Shown piece by piece: positions 51,562 to 59,001 of a stretch of DNA of 62,197 bases; positions within the stretch are counted from its first letter, which is position 1, and each line of letters opens with the position of its first letter. The notes beneath the pieces are model-generated. The model was given only the letters and a program-made list of their open reading frames with translations, did not search any database and was not told where the DNA came from. The DNA comes from Algoriphagus lacus (GTDB lineage: Bacteria > Bacteroidota > Bacteroidia > Cytophagales > Cyclobacteriaceae), in NCBI RefSeq assembly GCF_003583985.1, contig NZ_QXML01000015.1, positions 1 through 62,197 of the forward strand, written 5' to 3'. A program made the position numbers and the translations under genes.

Positions 51562-52524
51562 ATGGCATCTCTTTCCATAGTTTCTCCAGTCTATCGAGCA
51601 GAACAAGTACTCGAACAGTTAGTCTTAAGGATCAAAAGCGTGGTAGAGGGAATTACTTCTGATTTTGAAATCATCCTCGTGGAAGACGCAAGTCCTGATC
51701 GGTCATGGGAAGAAATCGAACGGTTGGCAAAAGTCCATCCCGAAATTAAAGGCATCAAACTCTCACGTAACTTTGGACAGCACTATGCCATCACGGCAGG
51801 ATTGGATCATGCCAAAGGAGAATGGGTGGTGGTCATGGATTGTGATCTTCAGGACCGGCCTGAGGAGATACCTGCCTTACTTACCAAAGCTCAGGATGGA
51901 TTTGATGTAGTCTTAGCTCGTCGGGCAAACCGGCAGGATGGATTCATGAAGCGGCTATCGTCCAAACTTTTTTACCGTACTCTGGCCTGGTTGACAGGCT
52001 CGCATCAGGATGAAACCATCGCCAATTTTGGGATTTACAGTCAGAAAGTAGTTCAGGAAATCATCGGAATGCGGGAAAGCATCCGGTACTTCCCAACCAT
52101 GGTCCGATGGGTAGGATTCAGACAGACCACCCTCGATGTAGTCCATGCTGCCAATGAGGAACGTGAAAGCAGTTATAACTTCAAACGCCTTTTCAATTTG
52201 GCGTTGGACATTATGCTGGCCTACAGCGACAAACCGATACGTCTTACTGTCAAACTTGGGCTTTTGGTTGCCCTGACCGGATTTTTGTTTGCCATTTATA
52301 CCCTTATCAGATATTTGCAGGGAGAAATCATAGTGGCAGGTTATGCAAGTTTGATTATTTCCCTTTGGATGTTGACAGGTTTTATTCTGGTGACTTTGGG
52401 AATGGTAGGACTGTATGTGGGGAAAACTTTCGAGGGAGTCAAAAAACGGCCGATTTATATTGTGGAAAAGATGATCTCAACCGGAGCAGACTCCTCGAGC
52501 AAAGAGAAAGGTCTTAAACAATAA
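51562..52524 (+). CDS. GT2 glycosyltransferase of the DPM1/ArnC/GtrB type
   Basis: This is a membrane-anchored GT2 that transfers a sugar to polyprenyl phosphate. LSIVSPVYRAEQVLEQLVLR and FEIILVEDASPDRSWEEI open the GT-A domain, with VVVMDCDLQDRPEEIPALL (D-x-D and the QDRPE loop, near residues 90-108). IRLTVKLGLLVALTGFLFAI and IISLWMLTGFILVTLGMVGL are the two C-terminal helices of this type. 320 residues. Polyprenyl-phosphate sugars are donors for GT-C enzymes, so a functional link to the GT-C-like genes at 43648 and 45147 is plausible. Confidence 0.9.
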   Translation: MASLSIVSPVYRAEQVLEQLVLRIKSVVEGITSDFEIILVEDASPDRSWEEIERLAKVHPEIKGIKLSRNFGQHYAITAGLDHAKGEWVVVMDCDLQDRPEEIPALLTKAQDGFDVVLARRANRQDGFMKRLSSKLFYRTLAWLTGSHQDETIANFGIYSQKVVQEIIGMRESIRYFPTMVRWVGFRQTTLDVVHAANEERESSYNFKRLFNLALDIMLAYSDKPIRLTVKLGLLVALTGFLFAIYTLIRYLQGEIIVAGYASLIISLWMLTGFILVTLGMVGLYVGKTFEGVKKRPIYIVEKMISTGADSSSKEKGLKQ

Positions 52525-52551
52525 CAGCTACTCTCAGTCAAAACGCTCGAT

Positions 52552-53259
52552 ATGTTACTTTCCCCACTTCCTTTCGATTCAGATCTGTTTGGCTATCCTG
52601 TAGGAAAGTGCCAAATAGCCGGAGATTGGGATGAGGAAAGTTTTTTGAGGCAAGCTAAGGACTATCGTCTGGTTTACATTTTTTCAAAAAAAACACTCAA
52701 GAATAACTCAACTTGCATCCATTTGGCGGATACCAAACTTACTTTTGAGAAGGGTATTCAAGAATTAGAATCATCCGATCCAGTTATTGTGCCTTATTCG
52801 GGAGAATTGACCGAACCACTTTTGAATCTCGCATTGGCAAGTGGTGGTTTTTCCCGATTCCATACCGATCCTGGATTTGTCAAAGGCGAATACGGGAAGC
52901 TTTATTCCCTTTGGATTAAAAATGCCCTTGCCCAAAATGAAGTTCTGATTGCAGATCAGATGTCAGGATTTGTCAGTTGTTCCATTTCCGGAGAAAAGTC
53001 AAACATCGGATTGATCGCCGTGGACAAAAACCAAAGAGGAATGGGCTGGGGAAAAAGACTGATCTTAGCCGCTGAGAATTTTGCCCAAAAAAAAGGAGCC
53101 AAATCTATGACCATCGGTACCCAGGAAGCCAATATTCCCGCTATAGCACTCTATAGAAGTTTAGGATATGAAGTGGTGGAACGCATGTACGTGTACCATT
53201 ATCGGCCGCTGGGGAAAATTCCTTCGGTCGAAATGACCAACTCACTACCTTTGAAATGA
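52552..53259 (+). CDS. wecD: GNAT acetyltransferase, WecD-like
   Basis: This is an N-acetyltransferase of the type that acetylates dTDP-4-amino-4,6-dideoxygalactose to dTDP-Fuc4NAc. The first 110 residues begin LLSPLPFDSDLFGYPVGKCQ, matching the WecD N-terminal domain. The GNAT core follows with IGLIAVDKNQRGMGWGKRLI (acyl-CoA loop QRGMGWG, near residues 160-166) and ANIPAIALYRSLGYEVVERM. 235 residues. It overlaps the aminotransferase gene by ATGA; that aminotransferase is WecE-like, which strongly supports WecD function. Confidence 0.85.
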   Translation: MLLSPLPFDSDLFGYPVGKCQIAGDWDEESFLRQAKDYRLVYIFSKKTLKNNSTCIHLADTKLTFEKGIQELESSDPVIVPYSGELTEPLLNLALASGGFSRFHTDPGFVKGEYGKLYSLWIKNALAQNEVLIADQMSGFVSCSISGEKSNIGLIAVDKNQRGMGWGKRLILAAENFAQKKGAKSMTIGTQEANIPAIALYRSLGYEVVERMYVYHYRPLGKIPSVEMTNSLPLK

Positions 53260-54407
53260 CCATCCCCTTCAATAAACCCTACCTTACCGGCAAAGAGCTG
53301 ACCTATATCCAGGAAGCCGTAAACTTGGGTAAAATTTCAGGAAACGGGGAATTTACCCGGAGATGCCAAGACTTTTTTGAGAATCGGTATGGATTTCACA
53401 AATGCCTGCTCACTACTTCCTGTACAGACGCCTTGGAAATGGCAGCTATTCTGTTGGACATTCAGCCCGGGGATGAAGTGATCCTTCCCAGCTTCACTTT
53501 TGTGTCTTCTGCCAATGCATTTGTTTTAAGAGGCGCCAAAATTGTCTTTATCGATAGCAAGCCGGATCACCCCAATCTGGATGAAAGTCTGTTGGAGGAA
53601 CTCATTACTCCGAAAACCAAGGCTATTGTGGTGGTTCATTACGGAGGACTTGCATGTGAGATGGAAAGGATCATGGACATTGCTGAAAGGCACAACCTGT
53701 TTGTCGTGGAGGATGCAGCCCAGGCGATTGACAGTTTTTACAAAGGAAAAGCCTTGGGAGGAATTGGGCATTTGGCCTGTTTTAGCTTTCATGAAACCAA
53801 AAACATCCAATGCGGAGAGGGCGGAATGCTGGTTGTCAATGATCCTGACTTGGTCAAGCGCGCAGAAATCATCTGGGAAAAAGGGACCGACCGTGCCGCT
53901 TTTTTCCGTGGAGAAATCGACAAATACGGTTGGGTGGACGTAGGGAGCAGCTTCCTGCCATCCGAAGTCACCGCGGCATTTCTTTGGGCCCAATTGGAAA
54001 ACCTTGATATGATTCAGGACCGGAGGATGGAAATTTGGGATGCTTATTTTCAGTTTTTCAATGAAGGAAATCAAAACCAGAAGCTTTCTTCAGATTTTCT
54101 TGGACTGCTCCAAAAGGCATCTGAAGGATTGCCCTTCCATACGGCGGAAAGAGAATATCAGGCAAATGCCCACCTGTTTTACCTCATCTTTGATTTCCCG
54201 GAAGACAGATCCAGGTTTGCTCAAAGACTAAAAGAAAACCATATCCTTTCCGTATTTCATTACCAGAGTCTTCACCGTTCCCGATTGGCAAAGGCTTATT
54301 TCCCGGATCAAAGCCTAAGGGTTTTGCCTAATTCTGACCGGTTTTCTGACTCCCTGATCCGGTTGCCACTGTTCTATGAGTTGACTCCTCTGCCCAACGT
54401 CCCATGA
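53256..54407 (+). CDS. wecE: dTDP-4-amino-4,6-dideoxygalactose transaminase
   Basis: This is a PLP-dependent DegT/DnrJ/EryC1 aminotransferase. It closely parallels E. coli WecE (RffA) from memory: IPFNKPYLTGKELTYIQEAV, TTSCTDALEMAAILLDIQPG, SFTFVSSANAFVLRGAKIVF, NLFVVEDAAQAID and CFSFHETKN, with the PLP lysine at Lys182. 383 residues fits the family. Reaction: dTDP-4-keto-6-deoxyglucose plus glutamate gives dTDP-Fuc4N. The RmlA/RmlB enzymes needed for the substrate are not in the window. It overlaps neighbours on both sides by ATGA. Confidence 0.93.
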   Translation: MTIPFNKPYLTGKELTYIQEAVNLGKISGNGEFTRRCQDFFENRYGFHKCLLTTSCTDALEMAAILLDIQPGDEVILPSFTFVSSANAFVLRGAKIVFIDSKPDHPNLDESLLEELITPKTKAIVVVHYGGLACEMERIMDIAERHNLFVVEDAAQAIDSFYKGKALGGIGHLACFSFHETKNIQCGEGGMLVVNDPDLVKRAEIIWEKGTDRAAFFRGEIDKYGWVDVGSSFLPSEVTAAFLWAQLENLDMIQDRRMEIWDAYFQFFNEGNQNQKLSSDFLGLLQKASEGLPFHTAEREYQANAHLFYLIFDFPEDRSRFAQRLKENHILSVFHYQSLHRSRLAKAYFPDQSLRVLPNSDRFSDSLIRLPLFYELTPLPNVP

Positions 54408-55015
54408 TCATCGCCGGTGCCGGAGGACACGCCCTGGAAGTCCTCGATATCCTAACCCATAATCAAATTTCTTCTATCGCTGTTTATGGAGAGGAAATAT
54501 CACCTTTTTGGCCCTCCCAGCTCACTTCTTATACCCAGCTGGACCAAGTCGGGATGTGGCTTGCGCAATCCCCGGAATTTGTGTTGGGAGTAGGCTCTCC
54601 AACTCACAGAAAAAAACTCTTTCAGGCTTTTTCACAAAGGGGAGGGGTGTTGCAGCCCCTCAGAGGTCCTCAGGCTATAATCAGCCCAAGTGCCAAAAGC
54701 CATGGGGCGGATGTGCTTTCAGGCGCCTTTGTCGGTGCCCATGTTCAGCTTGGACTGGGTGTCTTGGTGAATACCGGAGCTCAGATTCACCATGAAGTCA
54801 GGGTGGGGGACTTCTCGGTGATCAATCCGGGAGCGGTCCTTCTTGGGGCTTGCCTGATCGGTTCCGAATGTTTTATCGGTGCTCAGGCAACCATTCTTCC
54901 CGGAGTCCGGATTGGGGATAGGGTGACGATCGGAGCAGGTGCTGTCATCATTCGAGATGTGCCTCCTGGAGTAACCGTTGTCGGTGTCCCCGGTCGAATC
55001 TTACCTCGACCGTAG
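54404..55015 (+). CDS. NeuD/PglD-like sugar O/N-acyltransferase
   Basis: This is an acyltransferase of the NeuD/PglD group, with an N-terminal Rossmann-like region (MIIAGAGGHALEVLDIL) and a C-terminal left-handed beta-helix of hexapeptide repeats (HVQLGLGVLVNTGAQIHHEV, IGAQATILPGVRIGDRVTIG, GAVIIRDVPPGVTVVGVPGR). 203 residues is typical. It overlaps wecE by ATGA and may acetylate a 4-amino sugar (PglD-like, for example Qui4N) or a sialic acid (NeuD-like). The VioA-like aminotransferase at 57241 would supply Qui4N. The TAG stop is the start of a repeat copy. Confidence 0.85.
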   Translation: MIIAGAGGHALEVLDILTHNQISSIAVYGEEISPFWPSQLTSYTQLDQVGMWLAQSPEFVLGVGSPTHRKKLFQAFSQRGGVLQPLRGPQAIISPSAKSHGADVLSGAFVGAHVQLGLGVLVNTGAQIHHEVRVGDFSVINPGAVLLGACLIGSECFIGAQATILPGVRIGDRVTIGAGAVIIRDVPPGVTVVGVPGRILPRP

Positions 55016-55044
55016 CAGTCACCTCGAACGCAGTGAGAGGTCCC
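55015..55044 (+). repeat. Interspersed repeat copy 1 (gcagtcacctcgaacg type)
   Basis: gcagtcacctcgaacgcagtgagaggtccc (30 bases, shown only as positions 55015-55044 with the core cacctcgaacg) begins on the last base of the preceding stop codon. It recurs at 55928-55957 with a handful of changes. Such tcgaacg...gtgag elements are common intergenic palindromic repeats in Bacteroidota. The rest of the 176-base gap (to 55191) carries degenerate cactgc-type repeats. Confidence 0.75.
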
Positions 55045-55191
55045 AAACAGTAAACACTGCTTCATGTTCCGCCATAGGTTAGAGAACGTAACCACTATGA
55101 CAATCCGACAACCTGAACTTGATAATCCGATAAAATCCCCTCCAACTAACCAAACTGATAACTGCCCACTGCTCACAAAACACTGCTTGCC

Positions 55192-55968
55192 TTGATTCTT
55201 TCAGTCATCATCCCCAATTTCAACTCAGGGTCATTATTGGAGATTTCTGTTCGAAGACTTTTTCAATTTCCCTCGGCCAATTCCTTCGAAGTTTTGGTCA
55301 TGGACAACTGCTCCATTGACGGTTCCACAGACTTCATCATTGGAAACCAATTTCCGGAAGTGCGACTCATCTCCCAAAATGACGGGGGAGTCTATTACGC
55401 CATGAATGAGGGAATCAGAAGATCAAAAGGGGACTGGCTCTATTTTTTGGGAGCAGGAGACTGCTTTTTCCCCGAACTATTAGATGAATCTGTCTTTCAA
55501 ACAAATGCTGATTTCATCTATGCGGATGTTGATCAAAGTCCAAGTAGCCTCAAAGGAAAGGTTTCTCTCTCCGAAATTCTTTTTGAGAATATTTGTCACC
55601 AAGGTATTTTTTACAGAAGGTCTGCGATAACCAATCTGGGAGGCTATGATCCCCGATACCGCTACCTTGCAGACCATATTCTCAATATCCGTCTCTTTTT
55701 TGATCCTAAAATCAAAAAAATCCACCTTCCTTTGACCATTGCGTCCTACCTGGGAGGAGGTATCTCTTCAACCAAAAAGGATGAGTTTTTTCGTAAAAAC
55801 AAGAAGAAACACATTCTCCGGGAACTCCTTCGCAACCCGGGGTTTAGTAGAGGACTAACTGTGGCCAACTATTTCTGGAAAGTGGGATCTATACATTTGA
55901 CAACGGCTCTTTCCCGATATTCCCGCAGCAGTCACCTCGAACGTAGAGAGCCTGTCCCGAAGAAATGA
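55192..55968 (+). CDS. GT2 family glycosyltransferase with repeat-encoded C-terminus
   Basis: This is a GT-A glycosyltransferase of the WcaA/colanic-acid type. LSVIIPNFNSGSLLEISVRR, VLVMDNCSIDGSTDFI and GDWLYFLGAGDCFFPELL (metal site region, near residues 82-90) are present. Then ICHQGIFYRRSAITNLGGYD and YRYLADHILNIRLFFD hold the typical GT2 acceptor-side motif. TTG start. 258 residues. The last 13 or so residues (SSHLERREPVPKK) are read from a copy of the intergenic gcagtcacctcgaacg repeat (55928-55957), so the natural stop seems to have been replaced by repeat sequence. Confidence 0.88.
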   Translation: MILSVIIPNFNSGSLLEISVRRLFQFPSANSFEVLVMDNCSIDGSTDFIIGNQFPEVRLISQNDGGVYYAMNEGIRRSKGDWLYFLGAGDCFFPELLDESVFQTNADFIYADVDQSPSSLKGKVSLSEILFENICHQGIFYRRSAITNLGGYDPRYRYLADHILNIRLFFDPKIKKIHLPLTIASYLGGGISSTKKDEFFRKNKKKHILRELLRNPGFSRGLTVANYFWKVGSIHLTTALSRYSRSSHLERREPVPKK

Positions 55969-56033
55969 GGGAAGGTCTCACTAGCTCACCATTTCTCTTC
56001 ATCATAAGATTTCTCACTACGTTCGAAATGACT
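55928..56033. repeat. Interspersed repeat copy 2, inverted pair
   Basis: The left element (55928-55957) repeats the sequence at 55015-55044. Its part agtcacctcgaacgtagagag (55930-55950) is imperfectly inverted at 56013-56033 (ctcactacgttcgaaatgact), giving a stem of 21-base arms with several mismatches around 62 bases. The left arm is inside the 3' coding end of the GT2 gene. Confidence 0.7.
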
Positions 56034-56297
56034 CTTCCCTCTTGCAATTCTCACGCGACCGAGTAATTTTATTACTCAGTCAGCTAAGTCCCCATTGGGA
56101 CTGAAAGAGCGAAGCATTGATCAATGGTCAATTCCCAATTCTCAATAATCAAATACCAGGTATCGGTTTCTAAAATCCCTGAAAACTTGTAATGAGCACC
56201 TTGGAGACGGGAGTCGACAAGTTCGAAGTATTGATATTGTCCTGAAATCGCCCGACAGCAGTCAATCACCCGGCTGAAAACCCTACAAACCACCAAC
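55969..56297 (+). other. 329-base intergenic region made largely of repeats
   Basis: Apart from the repeat elements listed (right arm at 56013-56033 and the 56057-56117 element), it contains a gaattg/gaccattgatcaa-type low-complexity stretch (about 56110-56160). A further 130 bases have no recognisable motif. A 71-codon minus-strand frame (56084-56299) overlaps the repeats and is not accepted as a gene. I see no promoter. Confidence 0.55.
56057..56117 (+). repeat. Interspersed repeat, copy 3 (hairpin plus core)
   Basis: gaccgagtaa (56057-56066) pairs with ttactcagtc (56072-56081) with one mismatch, then gctaagtccccattggga and the core gactgaaagagcgaagcat (56099-56117), three mismatches from the copies at 8584 and 46812. 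The whole 60-base layout is shared with copy 2 (46771-46830). Confidence 0.85.
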
Positions 56298-57188
56298 ATG
56301 CCCCAGAAAAATAACCTGTTCCAAAAGTTAAGACTTTGGTTTTATGTACTGAGGCAAAACCGCTTTCGTGACAAACTGACTAAAAGGATTCTAAAGTTTA
56401 CTTCCTCTCCTGAAGGGAAGAAATATGAAGCCGAAGGTGCATTCATCGCCAGCCATGGCTTGACCGTTTTTCCCTATCCTTTTCAATTTAACTACGACAG
56501 GAGCAAAGTTGAATTGGGGTTTTCAGAGGAGTATCCGTATTTCGATTATAAAGGAAAGCCCCTTTTCCTTCCCAAATCATGGAGTAGCGATAAGGCAAAA
56601 GCCTATGCAAATGATGTTCTCAAGGAACAGGATGCACAATCCCCGCATGTTTATAACACCCCTCTTTTCACCTTGGATCAGGAAGATATCCTGTTGGATA
56701 TCGGGTGTGGGGATGCCAATTTTTCTCTTGAAAGCATTGAAAAGGTAAAAAAGGTCTTTCTTTTTGAATCGGATCCGAAATGGGTTATTCCTTTGGACAA
56801 AACCTTCCAAAAGTGGAAAAATAAAGTCCAGTTTTTCAACAGGCGGGTAGGAACTGATTTGGATTCCATTGATCTATCTAAGATAAAAGACCTGGCTTCC
56901 CAACAAGTGGTATTCAAAATTGATGTGGATGGGGCCGAACGGGAGGTGCTCAAATTGATTGATCCCCTGTTGAACCAATTGAAGTCCATAAAAGTAGCCA
57001 TCTGTACCTACCATCAGAATCAGGATGCCAGTGATTTTGAGCATTGGTTTAAAACCCGAGGATTTGACACAAGCTTTGGAAAGGGATACATGGTTTTTCA
57101 TCCCGATGCCCAGATCAAAAAACCCTTCTTCAGACCGGGAGTCCTTTTTGCCTATCGTAACTCAGTAACCAGCCTCAGTAATCAGTAA
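56298..57188 (+). CDS. FkbM family methyltransferase (second of three)
   Basis: This is an SAM-dependent methyltransferase. ILLDIGCGDANFSLESIEKV (near residues 131-150) is the SAM-binding motif and VFLFESDPKWVIPLDKTF follows. VVFKIDVDGAEREVLKLIDP (near 204-223) is the FkbM C-terminal signature. 296 residues is longer than the other two in the window because of an N-terminal extension (about residues 1-125) of unknown role. ATG start. The stop lies in the first arm of the inverted repeat at 57182. Confidence 0.87.
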   Translation: MPQKNNLFQKLRLWFYVLRQNRFRDKLTKRILKFTSSPEGKKYEAEGAFIASHGLTVFPYPFQFNYDRSKVELGFSEEYPYFDYKGKPLFLPKSWSSDKAKAYANDVLKEQDAQSPHVYNTPLFTLDQEDILLDIGCGDANFSLESIEKVKKVFLFESDPKWVIPLDKTFQKWKNKVQFFNRRVGTDLDSIDLSKIKDLASQQVVFKIDVDGAEREVLKLIDPLLNQLKSIKVAICTYHQNQDASDFEHWFKTRGFDTSFGKGYMVFHPDAQIKKPFFRPGVLFAYRNSVTSLSNQ

Positions 57189-57218
57189 ACAGTCTGATCA
57201 CTGTAAACTGTTTACTGA
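57182..57218. repeat. Perfect 12-base inverted repeat spanning the FkbM gene end
   Basis: tcagtaaacagt (57182-57193) and actgtttactga (57207-57218) are perfect reverse complements around 13 bases. The stop codon of the FkbM gene is inside the left arm. Flanking sequence has further cagtaa/cactg repeats (57165-57240) that recall the stretch at about 55050-55190. There is no T-run, so it is not a typical terminator. Confidence 0.75.
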
Positions 57219-57240
57219 CCACTGCCTACTACCAACTGAA

Positions 57241-58317
57241 ATGATTCCCGTTACAAAGCCCTTCCTTCCTCCCCGAGCGGAATACGACCGCTACCTCGAC
57301 GGCATCTGGGAACGAAACTGGCTGACCAACAACGGCCCCTTGGTCAACGAACTGGAGCTTTCCCTCAAAGAATACCTTGGACTGGACCACTTGCTTTTCG
57401 TCGGCAATGGTACCATCGCACTCCAACTCGCCATCAAGGCTCTGGACCTTAAAGGGGAAATCATCACCACACCTTTTTCCTACGTAGCCACTACTTCCAG
57501 CATCGTCTGGGAAGGCTGCATCCCTGTTTTTGTGGATATTCTTCCGGACAAACTCACGATCGATCCTACCAAGATCGAAGCAGCGATAACGCCTCATACT
57601 TCTGCCATCCTCGCTACACACGTCTATGGGATTCCCTGTGACGTGGAGGCCATACAGGAGATCGCAAACCGGCATGGGCTCAAGGTGATCTACGATGGGG
57701 CACATGCCTTTGGGGTAAAGGTCAAGGGCAAATCCATATTTGCATTTGGAGACATCTCCACCTGTAGTTTTCACGCGACCAAGCTCTTCCATACCATCGA
57801 AGGTGGGGCAGTAGTCACACGGGACCCAGAACTACTTAAACGCATGGCTTACCTCCGCAACTTTGGTCACGATGGCTATGAGAACTTCAATGGCATCGGA
57901 ATCAACGGCAAAAACTCCGAATTCCATGCCGCCATGGGCCTGGCCCTGCTGCCTTACCTATCGGAGATCCTCAGCATGCGCAAGCAACAAAGCGAGACCT
58001 ATCATCACCTGCTTCAGGGGCTGAAGGTCCGCTTCCCCTTGACCCAAGACCTAGAGTCCTACAATTACGCTTACTTTCCCATCATCTTCCCGGACGAGGC
58101 CCAACTGCTCAAAAGCAAGGAGGTCCTGGAAACCCACGGAGTTTTCGGACGACGCTACTTCTACCCGGGACTGAATACCCTGGACTATACCAAAGGAGAT
58201 TGTCCGGTGTCTGATGAAATCGCGGCTCGAGTGCTTTGCCTACCGATCTATCACACCCTTTCCAAAGAAGAACAGCGGATGATTGCAAGGTTGCTGTTGA
58301 GGGTGCAGAATAATTAA
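57241..58317 (+). CDS. vioA: dTDP-4-amino-4,6-dideoxyglucose transaminase, VioA-like
   Basis: This is a PLP-dependent DegT/DnrJ/EryC1 aminotransferase. Segments IPVTKPFLPPRAEYDRYLDG, NWLTNNGPLVNELELSLKEY, NGTIALQLAIKALDL, VIYDGAHAFGVKVKGKS and CSFHATKLFHTIEGG (PLP lysine Lys181) match the VioA type, which makes dTDP-Qui4N. 358 residues is typical. It is notably GC-rich: 34 of 60 bases in 57301-57360 are G or C, versus 15 of 60 in 58321-58380 just after the gene. It may have been acquired separately. A FdtB-like or other aminotransferase specificity cannot be excluded. Confidence 0.88.
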   Translation: MIPVTKPFLPPRAEYDRYLDGIWERNWLTNNGPLVNELELSLKEYLGLDHLLFVGNGTIALQLAIKALDLKGEIITTPFSYVATTSSIVWEGCIPVFVDILPDKLTIDPTKIEAAITPHTSAILATHVYGIPCDVEAIQEIANRHGLKVIYDGAHAFGVKVKGKSIFAFGDISTCSFHATKLFHTIEGGAVVTRDPELLKRMAYLRNFGHDGYENFNGIGINGKNSEFHAAMGLALLPYLSEILSMRKQQSETYHHLLQGLKVRFPLTQDLESYNYAYFPIIFPDEAQLLKSKEVLETHGVFGRRYFYPGLNTLDYTKGDCPVSDEIAARVLCLPIYHTLSKEEQRMIARLLLRVQNN

Positions 58318-58320
58318 GTT

Positions 58321-59001
58321 TTGGAAAAAGTAAATATCAATTTCTCAAATCCAGTCTTTAAAGAAAAATCCAAAAAACAGTTGAAGAACTTTATTAAGAA
58401 AATAGGTCCTTTAGTTAAAATTTATAGAAAGCTATTCCCGACGCCAATGAAAAATGGGTCCCATTGGTGTAGAGTCATTATGGATCAGGAATCAAAAAAA
58501 ATGATTCAGAAATTACCCTTTGATCAACTCAAAACTTTGGAAATTTCTGGAAGTAAATGGAGGGATTTTGGTTTCAGCTTTTACAAGTTTCTAGATTTTC
58601 CTGAATTTGATCTTTGTGAAGACAAAATTCCTGATAAATATGACCTGATTATTGCAGAGCAAGTATTTGAGCATTTGAATTATCCATACAGGGCTGGAAG
58701 AAACGTTTATGAGGCACTGAACCCAGGTGGTTATTTCTTAATCACCGTTCCATTTTTGCTAAAAATTCATAATCATCCAATTGATTGTACTAGATGGTCT
58801 AAAACTGGGCTGAAGCATTTTCTAGTGGAATGCGGCTTTGAAATTGATTTAATTGAATCCGATTCTTGGGGGAATAAAGAAGCAGTCATAAAAAATTTGG
58901 ATCGTTGGGTGGTCTATGATAAGCAAAGGCATTCATTGAAAAATGAAGAAAATTTCCCTTTGGTAGTTTGGGCTTTGGCAAAAAGAGAGATTGACCAGTG
59001 A
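58321..59001 (+). CDS. Class I SAM-dependent methyltransferase
   Basis: This is a methyltransferase-like protein with the central region YDLIIAEQVFEHLNYPYRAG (near residues 108-127) and NPGGYFLITVPFLLKIHNHP, the form seen in SAM-dependent methyltransferases of surface glycan loci. The SAM motif I is weak (LEISGSKWRDFGF, near 73-85). TTG start, 3 bases after the aminotransferase. 226 residues. It is the first gene of a strongly AT-rich block that continues to the window edge. It overlaps the acyltransferase gene by GTGA-type coupling. Confidence 0.8.
   Translation: MEKVNINFSNPVFKEKSKKQLKNFIKKIGPLVKIYRKLFPTPMKNGSHWCRVIMDQESKKMIQKLPFDQLKTLEISGSKWRDFGFSFYKFLDFPEFDLCEDKIPDKYDLIIAEQVFEHLNYPYRAGRNVYEALNPGGYFLITVPFLLKIHNHPIDCTRWSKTGLKHFLVECGFEIDLIESDSWGNKEAVIKNLDRWVVYDKQRHSLKNEENFPLVVWALAKREIDQ

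Noticed and set aside
53526..54074. 182-codon minus-strand open frame
   Set aside because: It lies wholly antisense to the strongly supported wecE gene and its translation has no domain-like pattern.
56084..56299. 71-codon minus-strand frame in the 55969-56297 gap
   Set aside because: It overlaps repeat sequence, and its translation (ending in a WELTID-type read-through of gaattg repeats) looks like repeat DNA. I recognise no protein family.
57229..57792. 187-codon minus-strand open frame
   Set aside because: It is antisense to the VioA-like aminotransferase. The local GC richness explains the lack of stops.
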